Shown here in pieces: positions 51,382-58,887 of a stretch of 64,000 nucleotides of DNA (positions are counted from its first letter, which is position 1; every line of letters begins with the position of its first letter). The notes beneath the pieces were generated by a model. It worked only from the letters and a program-made list of their open reading frames with translations. It ran no database searches and was not told where the DNA came from. The stretch lies in NCBI RefSeq assembly GCF_001286805.1, contig NZ_CXYV01000002.1, positions 558,001 through 622,000 of the forward strand, given 5' to 3'. The DNA is from Kallipyga gabonensis (GTDB lineage: Bacteria; Bacillota; Clostridia; Tissierellales; Peptoniphilaceae). The translations under genes were made by a program, and so were the position numbers.

Positions 51382-53238
51382 ATGCAAAAAAGAAAACTCT
51401 ATACAAGGATGATGGCTCTGGCCCTGTCTTTTGCCCTGGTTTTAACCGGATTCGGTATGCCCAAGGTTCTTGCTGAAGAGCCTGTAACACCTCCCGTTGA
51501 ACAAAAAGAGGACGGTTTTACCCTTGCTATTGAAGTAAAGGATAACAAGGTAATGATTACAGCCACCGTAACGGCGGATCTTGCTGATGCGGTGAAAAAG
51601 ATGGATTTGACCAAGGGGAATGACGGTGCCCCATCTTTTACATTGACTCGCAAATAGGGAGAGAAGGTGCTGACCGATAATTTCGACCTGGCAAAGTTCA
51701 AAGGTCTTTTCCCGAGTGATATGGACCAAGCTGTTCTCCTTAAATCAGGCGATGTCAGCTTAAACGGTAAGGTCAAGAAAGAGGATGCGAAGAAGGTCAA
51801 TGAGGCCATCCAGGCGTCGGAAAAGACGACTGCCGAGCAAATGTATAACGAATTGCTGAAGACAATTAAGGAAGATAAGGAAAAGCCGGAGTACAAAGAT
51901 GCTTCCGCCAAGTACACGAAGACTTCCTAGGAAGCCTTCACCAAGGCCCAGACGGTTCCGGATGAGGCTAAGACCGATTTAACAAAAACCCAAGAGGCTA
52001 AAGCGGCTTATGAAGCAGCAAAAAATGGCCTCGTCAAGGTTGACAAGCTCAAGGAAGCCATCGAAAAATTTGAGAAGGCAAAAGAGTATAAGGACAAGTA
52101 TTATACGGAGGATTCCTTAAAAGCCTACCAGGCTCAGGCAGATAAGTTGGATGACTACAAAGCCCTTCTTGTCAACGGAAGTCAGAAGGATGTTGATGCG
52201 GCCGTCAAGGCTCTTGAGGATGTGAAGTTGATCTTGGTGGATGTTGAATTCATTGACTTTATCTCACGGGTTTCCGGAAAGAATCGGATTTCCACAGCCG
52301 TAGAAATTTCCAAGAAATACTTTGAAAAGGGAAAGGTGGATGCGGTTGTTTTAGCCTGTGCGGATGAATTCCCCGATGCTCTTGCTGCAGCCTCATTAGC
52401 CAAAGCTTATAATGGCCCCATTCTGCTGACGAAATCTGACCATTTGGATGAAGAAGTCTATAAAGAAATTAAGCGTCTGGATCCTGACCGGGTCATCCTG
52501 GTTGGCGGTGTCAAGGCCTTAAGCAACGAAGTAAAAGAGGGACTCAAGGGAATTACCCTTTTCGGCATTGACCGGATTGAGGGAGAGAACCGTTATGAGA
52601 CTTCTGCTGCGGTTGCTCGTAAGGTCGTCGAAAAGACCGGCTATACCATGAAGGCTGTCATAGCTACCGGTGAGAAATGGCCGGATGCCCTGACTGCTTC
52701 TAGCCTTGCTGTGGAAAAGAATAGCCCCATCCTCCTTGTCCGGAAGGACAGCGTTGAAGCTTCGGTAAAAGAAGCCTTGAAAGATCTGAAGATCAAAGAA
52801 GTCTTCATTATTGGCGGAACCGATGCTATCGCGAAGTCGGTAGAAGAGAATCTGCCGAAGTTGGCTACGCGTCTGTCGGGCGAAACCCGCTACGAAACCG
52901 CCAAAGCGGTGGCGGAATTTGCCTTTGCAAAGAGCGACCATGCCTTCCTGGTATCCGGTGAAGAGTTCGCCGATGCCATGGCCATCGGTCCTGTCGCCGG
53001 CACACTCAAGTCGCCCATCCTTTTGACGAAAAAAGCCAAGCTCCACAAGGCTGCTCAGGATGTCTTAGAAAACGGCATTATCGACCACTTTACCATCATT
53101 GGCGGAGATGCCCGGATTGCTATTTTTGCCTTAGAGGAAGAAGAGGATACCCGCGATGCGAATGCAAAGCTGGGCCTTCCCATTACCAAGAGATACAACG
53201 GAAAGGTCCCCACACTGAAGGAAGCATTGAACAGATAA
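51382..53238 (+). pseudogene. secreted protein with three CWB2 repeats, interrupted by two in-frame TAG codons
   Basis: One reading frame of 618 sense positions, with AAGGAG before the ATG, a signal peptide (MMALALSFALVLTGFGMPKVLAEE), a Lys/Ala/Glu-rich helical middle and three cell-wall-binding type 2 repeats (starting SGKNRISTA, EGENRYETS and SGETRYETA). TAG stands at 51655-51657 (after LTLTRK-like FTLTRK) and at 51928-51930 (after YTKTS). No frameshift or other nonsense codon is found, and the sequence stays typical of the family between and after both stops. It is either a very recent double mutant, a gene with amber readthrough, or split. Length is then normal for a surface adhesin-like protein. 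Confidence 0.8.
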
Positions 53239-53278
53239 GGGGATTCTTCCCTAGAAAAAAGGGAGAAAAAAGGGCTAA

Positions 53279-53375
53279 TTAAAAAAGGCGGTGGGCGTAA
53301 TGAACTGCCCCCAAAAAGTTGGATTTTTGGTCCAACTTTAGGGGGTCAGCTCATAATAGCGTCCATCGCCTTTTT
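53279..53375. terminator. long palindromic hairpin, possibly derived from IS ends
   Basis: AAAAAAGGCGGTGGGCG pairs with CGTCCATCGCCTTTTT. Inside it, ATGAACTGCCCCC-AAAAAGTTGGA pairs with TCCAACTTT-AGGGGGTCAGCTCAT. The inner CCCC-AAAGTTGGA arms look like the two ends of an IS3-type element joined head to head. The outer arms end in T-runs both ways, so it can terminate transcription after the surface protein gene. Confidence 0.75.
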
Positions 53376-53484
53376 CCTTTTCCCCTCCTATGCCAAGCTT
53401 CCGGCTTTCTGTTATACTAAGAATAGGCAAACCGGAAGTGATCCAAGCCAATGAATGGCGTGAATCCATAGAAATTGAGGGACT

Positions 53485-54159
53485 ATGAAAGCAATTGTTT
53501 TTGATATGGACGGGACCCTGCTGAATTCCATGCCGGCATGGAATGCGGTTAACGCCCGGCTGATTGAAGAGTTTGATATTCCCATGGACCAGGTGGACTA
53601 TGATGTCGTCATCACCCAGGGGTTTGAAGATTTAGTTCGGATGCTCAAGGAGAATTTCGACTTTGCACCTGACGTCGATGCCATGTACAAGCGGGCGAAC
53701 AGCATCATGTCCAAGTGGTATAAGGAGAATTCCGTTACCCGGGAAGGGGTGGTGGAAACCCTGAACTGCTTCAAGGATGCGGGGATTCCTATGGGAGTGG
53801 CAACGGCGACCAATTATGACTTGGCCATGATTGCCCTTGAAAAAGCAGGGATCCTGGATTATTTTGACCTGGTTTATTCTTCTTCCACAGACGGCTTTCC
53901 GAAAAATGATAAACGGTATTGGGAGGCGGCAGCCAAGGCCATGGGCCAGGCTCCTGAAGATATGGCCCTTTTTGATGACGCCCTCTATGCCCTGATTACG
54001 GCCAAGGCGGCCGGCTATACGGTGGTCGCTTTGGAAGATGAGGCCTATGGTCAGGATATTGACCAGATGAAGCGGCAGGCGGACTATTACCTGGTCGGCT
54101 TTGAGTACTTTACGCCGAAAGAATGGCTGGAAAAAGAAGATCAAAGGAGGGTCCAATGA
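53485..54159 (+). CDS. HAD family phosphatase
   Basis: A 224-residue hydrolase of the HAD superfamily, subfamily I with an alpha-helical cap (phosphoglycolate phosphatase/beta-phosphoglucomutase-like). Motif I is FDMDGTLLNS (both catalytic Asp), motif II VATATNYD, Lys in GFPKNDKRYW, and motif III FDDALYALI. Substrate unknown. Its stop overlaps the start of the Asp23-like gene (ATGA). Confidence 0.9.
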   Translation: MKAIVFDMDGTLLNSMPAWNAVNARLIEEFDIPMDQVDYDVVITQGFEDLVRMLKENFDFAPDVDAMYKRANSIMSKWYKENSVTREGVVETLNCFKDAGIPMGVATATNYDLAMIALEKAGILDYFDLVYSSSTDGFPKNDKRYWEAAAKAMGQAPEDMALFDDALYALITAKAAGYTVVALEDEAYGQDIDQMKRQADYYLVGFEYFTPKEWLEKEDQRRVQ

Positions 54160-54473
54160 AAAAATTTGTCGGGGGATCCTGTTTCGTAGCGAACGAGGTT
54201 ATTGACACGGTGATTGCCCAAGCGGCCGCTAAGGTCGAAGGGGTCAGTCAGGTCCGCGGCTATGATGCGAAGAACGGCCGTTTGCGGGCCCACTATGACA
54301 AGCAGATCCAGACGGAAACCCAGGATGGCCACCTGACCACAGTCCTGGTCCTCTCCGTCAGTCGGGATGCGGTTGTCAAGGACGTGGTTTACCAAGCTCA
54401 AGTTGCGATCAAGGAAGAAGTCGAGTCCATGTTCGGCCTTAATTGCGACCGGGTAGATGTGGTTGTCATCTGA
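54156..54473 (+). CDS. Asp23/Gls24 family envelope stress-like protein
   Basis: A 105-residue protein with the Asp23 pattern: FVANEVIDTVIAQAAAKVEGVSQVRG, then two strands and VKDVVYQAQVAIKEEVESMFGLNCDRVDVVV. Asp23 family proteins form membrane-associated assemblies in envelope or alkaline stress. Start at 54156 is supported by AAAGGAGGG. It overlaps genes on both sides (ATGA with HAD, TGATG with the MATE gene). Confidence 0.88.
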   Translation: MKKFVGGSCFVANEVIDTVIAQAAAKVEGVSQVRGYDAKNGRLRAHYDKQIQTETQDGHLTTVLVLSVSRDAVVKDVVYQAQVAIKEEVESMFGLNCDRVDVVVI

Positions 54474-55879
54474 TGCAAAACACAAGAGACCTCTTAACGG
54501 AGCCGATTCCGCAGACCCTCCTGCGGTTTTCGGCTCCCTTTGTCTTAACGGCCTTTGCCCAGATGGCTTACGGCCTGGTGGATATGATGTGGATTGGCCG
54601 GATCAATGCCGAGGCTGTGGCGGCGGTGGGACTGGTCGGTCTTCTACTCTGGTTTGGCGAAGCTCTTTCTCTCATTGGGAAAAACGGGATGGGGGTCCTG
54701 GTGGCTCGGTATTTCGGCCAGGCTCAGTCGAAGAAAAAAGAGGATCATGCCCTTCGGGAGGGGCTTCTCCTCCGATTGGGTCAAGGCTTCCAGCTCTCTT
54801 TCCTGGTTGCGGTAACCTATTGTTTCCTGGGTCAGGTCTTTCTCGTTCCTTTCGCTGACCTCTACCGACTGGGGGAAACCGTCTTTATCTACCTTATCCA
54901 ATATGCCCGGGTGGTTCTTATTGGTATGGTTTTTATGATCATGTCGGTTTCCTATTCCCAGTCCTACTCCAGCCTGGGCAATTCCATGGTCCCCTTTTCC
55001 ATCAACCTGGTTGGTCTGGTCCTCAATATGGTCTTAGACCCCCTCCTCATCTTCGGAGGGGGGCCGATCCCGGCTATGGGGGTTTTCGGAGCAGGTTTAG
55101 CCACCTCTCTTTCCCAAGCCCTGGTCCTTTTTCTCCTCATCACCTATTCTCGGCGGAGGGATCCCATTGACCCCCTGGGTCTGGTGGGGCGGGCTTCCCT
55201 CCTGGGGCGGCCCAAATGGAGCCTTTACCGGGAGATGGTTCGGATTGGCCTTCCCATGGCCCTGATGTCCTTAGTATTATGCCTTATCTCCATGGTCACC
55301 AACCATATCCTCTCCAACTTCGGGGCCATAGCGGTGGCGGTGGGTGCTCTCGGCACTCAGATTGAGTCCATCTGCTGGATGACTACCGAGGGTCTGGGAT
55401 CTGCCCTGACCTCGATGGTGGCTCAAAATATCGGGGCCGGACAAAGGAAGCGGGTTCGGGACACGGTTCTGGTCGGCTGCGGAATTTCTCTCGCTATCGG
55501 TTGCTTTACTTCCTTTCTTTTTGTTTTCTTCGGCCGGGAGATTTTTGCCCTATTTATGCGGGAGAAGGAGGCCATCCTTTTGGGCGGAACCTATCTTCTG
55601 ATTTTTGCCATTCAGGAGCCCTTCATGGGTCTGGAATCCGCGACTTCCTCCACCTATGCCGCCCTGGGGGATACGGTTTTTCCCTCCATGGTCTCCCTGG
55701 TGACCAATGTCGCCCGGGTACCTCTCGCCCTCTTATTGATTCCCATGGTGGGCGTTCAGGGGATTTGGCTGGCCATGTCCCTCATGGGTGTCCTCCGGTC
55801 GGCCTTTATGGGCCTGGGCCTTTGGAAGAAGATGAGGGACTATTTGAAGACGGGTCATCTCAAGGGTCGGACTGCCTAA
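54473..55879 (+). CDS. MATE family efflux transporter
   Basis: A 468-residue exporter with 12 predicted helices in two homologous halves. LRFSAPFVLTAFAQMAYGLVDMMWIGRINAEAVAAVGLVG, the typical first block, and the inner repeat VGLVGLLLWFGEALS are seen. Such proteins expel drugs or metabolites in exchange for Na+ or H+. The ATG overlaps the preceding stop (TGATG) and lacks its own ribosome binding site, so translation is coupled to the Asp23-like gene. Confidence 0.93.
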   Translation: MQNTRDLLTEPIPQTLLRFSAPFVLTAFAQMAYGLVDMMWIGRINAEAVAAVGLVGLLLWFGEALSLIGKNGMGVLVARYFGQAQSKKKEDHALREGLLLRLGQGFQLSFLVAVTYCFLGQVFLVPFADLYRLGETVFIYLIQYARVVLIGMVFMIMSVSYSQSYSSLGNSMVPFSINLVGLVLNMVLDPLLIFGGGPIPAMGVFGAGLATSLSQALVLFLLITYSRRRDPIDPLGLVGRASLLGRPKWSLYREMVRIGLPMALMSLVLCLISMVTNHILSNFGAIAVAVGALGTQIESICWMTTEGLGSALTSMVAQNIGAGQRKRVRDTVLVGCGISLAIGCFTSFLFVFFGREIFALFMREKEAILLGGTYLLIFAIQEPFMGLESATSSTYAALGDTVFPSMVSLVTNVARVPLALLLIPMVGVQGIWLAMSLMGVLRSAFMGLGLWKKMRDYLKTGHLKGRTA

Positions 55880-56037
55880 GGGCATCCGACTTTTGTTTGC
55901 AAGAGGGGGATCATGGGGTATAATGAAAAGTCAGAAGGTCAAAGAAAGTCAGAAACCTCTTCCTGTCGGGCCATCGACCTGCCGGACCGACGAAGAGGGG
56001 ATAGAAATAGTGACGGGAATAGAAAGGATTTGTCAAG

Positions 56038-58023
56038 ATGAAAAAATTTAAGGCGGAATCGCAGAAGCTCCTGGATATGATGATCCACTCCATCTACACC
56101 AACAAGGATGTCTTCCTTCGGGAGCTGATTTCCAACGCTTCGGATGCTTTGGATAAGCGGTACATTATTGATCTGGAGGAGAAAGCTTCGGATTTCGACC
56201 GGTCGACCTACAAGATTGAACTCATCCCTGATGAGGAGGACCGGACACTGACCGTCCGGGACTACGGGATCGGGATGACGGAAGAAGAGATGGACAAGAA
56301 CCTGGGGACCATCGCCCACTCGGGCACCCAGGAGTTCAAGCAGGCCGAGTCCAAGGGGGATGTGGCCTCCATTATCGGCCAGTTCGGGGTCGGTTTCTAT
56401 GCTTCCTTTATGGTGGCGGAAAAGGTGGAAGTGGTCACCAAATCACTGGAAGACGGGGCTTCCCACCGCTGGATCAGCGAGGGGGTAGACGGCTATAAGA
56501 TCGAGGAAGCTGACCGGGAGGAGGTGGGGACCGATGTCATCCTCCATCTCCGCAAGGATGAGGGGGATGAGGACTTCTCCCGCTACCTGAATGAATACAC
56601 CCTCCGGTCCCTGGTCGAGAAGTATTCCAACTACATCCGCTACTCTATCGAGATGGAGGTCAGCCGGCAAAAGCGGGTTCCCCTCCGGGAGGATGCGACG
56701 GAAGAGGAAAAGAAGGCATGGGAGGACAATCCGGAATATGAGGAGACTCAGGAAACTCTGACTCTCAATTCCAAGACCCCCATCTGGAACCAACCCAAAA
56801 AAGACCTCAAGGACGAGGACTACATCAATTTTTACCAGCAGGAAGGTCTGGGCTTCGGCAAGCCCCTCCGCTGGATCCACTTGGTGGCTGATGGGACCCT
56901 GTCCTACCGGGCCATCCTCTACATCCCCTCCCAGGTCCCCTGGGATTTCTACACCCGGGAATTTAAGAAGGGGCTCAGCCTCTATTCCGCCGGGGTCAAG
57001 ATCATGGACCATGCGGACTCCCTCCTTCCGGACTATCTTTCCTTTGTCCAGGGGGTGGTGTCCAGCGAGGATTTCAAACTCAACCTTTCCCGGGAGACTC
57101 TCCAGGAAGACCGGCAGATGATGGCCATGGCCCGGCGGATTGAAAAGCGGGTATTGGAGGAGCTCAAGAAGATGATGGAGGAGGATGAGGAGGCTTACAA
57201 GACCTTCTTCGGCCTCTTTGGGACCACCCTCAAGGCCGGCATCTACCAGTCTTATGGGGCGAAAAAAGATGACCTTGCCCCCCTCCTCCTCTTCGATACC
57301 TCCCTGGGCCAAGGGCGTTCTTTAGACCAAATCATCGGTGAGGACGGGGATCATGACGGGGATCATGAGCCGGCGGATGCCGATGGCTTGGAGGCTGACG
57401 GCCAAGATGGGGCAGAAGATAAGGCGGAGGAAAAGGAAAAGACAAAAATCCTCTATGCCACCGGGGAATCCCTGGAGGGGATCCGCCAACTGCCCACGGT
57501 CCAGGCCCTCATGGAAAAGGAAGAGGAAGTGGTCTTCCTGACCGATACGATTGATGAATTTACCATCAAGGCCATGGTGGACTACCAGGGCCATGCCTTT
57601 CAGTCCGTTCTTTCCGACGACTTTGCCTTGGAGGGGGAGGAGAAAGAAGATCTCTCTCCGGAAGCCGAAGAACTTTTTTCCGCTATGAAGGAGGTCCTGG
57701 ATGGGGAAGTGGTGGATGTCAAAGCGGGCCGGGGACTGACCCGGGATGCGGCCATACTGACGGCCCAGGGAGATATTTCCATCGAGATGGAAAAGACCCT
57801 GGCCGGCCAGCCGGGTGACATGCCCAAGGTTCAGGCCCAGAAGGTCCTTCAAGTCAACCCCGACCACCCCGTGGTCAAGAAGCTCCTGGCCTTCCGGGAC
57901 CAGGGCAAGGAAGAGGACTTCCAGGCCTATACCCAACTCCTCTATGACCAGGCCCGGATCATTGCCGGATTGAGCGTGGAGGATCCGGTGACCTTCACCC
58001 GTCGGATTCAGGAGCTCATGTAG
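56038..58023 (+). CDS. htpG: molecular chaperone HtpG (Hsp90)
   Basis: A 661-residue ATP-dependent chaperone. The GHKL ATPase N-domain shows FLRELISNASDALDK, DYGIGMTEEE, and GQFGVGFYASFMVAE. A middle domain follows (WNQPKKDLKDEDYINFYQQ), then a dimerisation domain. An acidic insert sits near residue 440-470 (GDHDGDHEPADADGLEADG). Monocistronic, with no CIRCE-like operator visible in the short upstream gap. Confidence 0.96.
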   Translation: MKKFKAESQKLLDMMIHSIYTNKDVFLRELISNASDALDKRYIIDLEEKASDFDRSTYKIELIPDEEDRTLTVRDYGIGMTEEEMDKNLGTIAHSGTQEFKQAESKGDVASIIGQFGVGFYASFMVAEKVEVVTKSLEDGASHRWISEGVDGYKIEEADREEVGTDVILHLRKDEGDEDFSRYLNEYTLRSLVEKYSNYIRYSIEMEVSRQKRVPLREDATEEEKKAWEDNPEYEETQETLTLNSKTPIWNQPKKDLKDEDYINFYQQEGLGFGKPLRWIHLVADGTLSYRAILYIPSQVPWDFYTREFKKGLSLYSAGVKIMDHADSLLPDYLSFVQGVVSSEDFKLNLSRETLQEDRQMMAMARRIEKRVLEELKKMMEEDEEAYKTFFGLFGTTLKAGIYQSYGAKKDDLAPLLLFDTSLGQGRSLDQIIGEDGDHDGDHEPADADGLEADGQDGAEDKAEEKEKTKILYATGESLEGIRQLPTVQALMEKEEEVVFLTDTIDEFTIKAMVDYQGHAFQSVLSDDFALEGEEKEDLSPEAEELFSAMKEVLDGEVVDVKAGRGLTRDAAILTAQGDISIEMEKTLAGQPGDMPKVQAQKVLQVNPDHPVVKKLLAFRDQGKEEDFQAYTQLLYDQARIIAGLSVEDPVTFTRRIQELM

Positions 58024-58074
58024 GGGCTCCAGACTGTTCGTTCAGCCCTTTCTTTGAACCAAAAAGGAGTAAAA

Positions 58075-58785
58075 ATGAAAAAATTTATTGTCGATTCTTC
58101 ATTCTGGGAACTCTTTCCGGAGGCCAAGATCGGTGTCCTCCTCATTAAAGACATGGAAGCCGGGGAGGAGTCTCCGGAGGCCCTCCAGTCCCTCCTGGCC
58201 GAATCCAATGAGATGGCCAAGTCCTATTTAACGGCCGGCGTCTTCAGCGAGAACCCGGTCATCGCCGTCTACCGGGAGGCCTTCAAACAGTTCAAGACCA
58301 AGAAAGGGGCCCGGTCGTCCATTGAAGCCCTCCTCAAGCGGGCCTCCAAGGACAACCCCGTACCCTCCATCAACCCCCTGGTCGATATTTACAATGCGGC
58401 CAGCCTCCGCTTCGCCCTTCCTTTTGGGGCAGAGGATATGGACACCTTTGAAGGCGACCTCCGCCTGACCATCACGGAGGGCGATGATGCCTTCTATCCT
58501 ATCGGAGATGGGGAAAACCAGCCCACCCTGCCGGGCGAGCTCTGCTATAAGGATGATGCCGGGGCCGTCTGCCGTTGCTTCAACTGGCGGGACGGTCAGC
58601 GGACCATGATCACCGAGGGTACGAAAAATGCTTTCCTGATCAGCGAGTTGGTGGATCCCTCCCGGGAAGATGCCTTGGAAGAAGCCCTTCAATTTATTGA
58701 AGATCAGGTGGGAACCTATCTCTCCGGAAAGGTGGAAAAAGTCATTTTGGATAAGGAAAACCCCAGCCTCTTGTTAGAGGATTAG
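58075..58785 (+). CDS. B3/4 domain protein (PheT-like editing domain)
   Basis: A 236-residue soluble protein with the fold of the B3/B4 editing domain of phenylalanyl-tRNA synthetase beta subunit: FPEAKIGVLLIKDME, RSSIEALLKRASKDNPVPSINPLVDIYNAASLRFALPFGAEDMD, and the end ELCYKDDAGAVCRCFNWRDG. Stand-alone forms probably remove wrongly charged amino acids from tRNA or bind an amino acid. AAAGGAG precedes the ATG. Confidence 0.88.
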   Translation: MKKFIVDSSFWELFPEAKIGVLLIKDMEAGEESPEALQSLLAESNEMAKSYLTAGVFSENPVIAVYREAFKQFKTKKGARSSIEALLKRASKDNPVPSINPLVDIYNAASLRFALPFGAEDMDTFEGDLRLTITEGDDAFYPIGDGENQPTLPGELCYKDDAGAVCRCFNWRDGQRTMITEGTKNAFLISELVDPSREDALEEALQFIEDQVGTYLSGKVEKVILDKENPSLLLED

Positions 58786-58806
58786 GCCAAGTGCCGATTT
58801 GCCCTT

Positions 58807-58842
58807 TGGCCAGGGCGGCCCCACCCTAACCGGACCCTGGCC
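58807..58842. terminator. GC-rich hairpin between convergent genes
   Basis: GGCCAGGG and CCCTGGCC (8-bp arms) surround a 20-base loop in the 102-bp gap between the B3/4 gene and the convergent protease gene. There is no T-run, so activity as a terminator is uncertain. Confidence 0.4.
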
Positions 58843-58887
58843 GGGGCCTGATTTGGTTGCTGGCCGGGGCCGCTCGACCCTGGCCCC

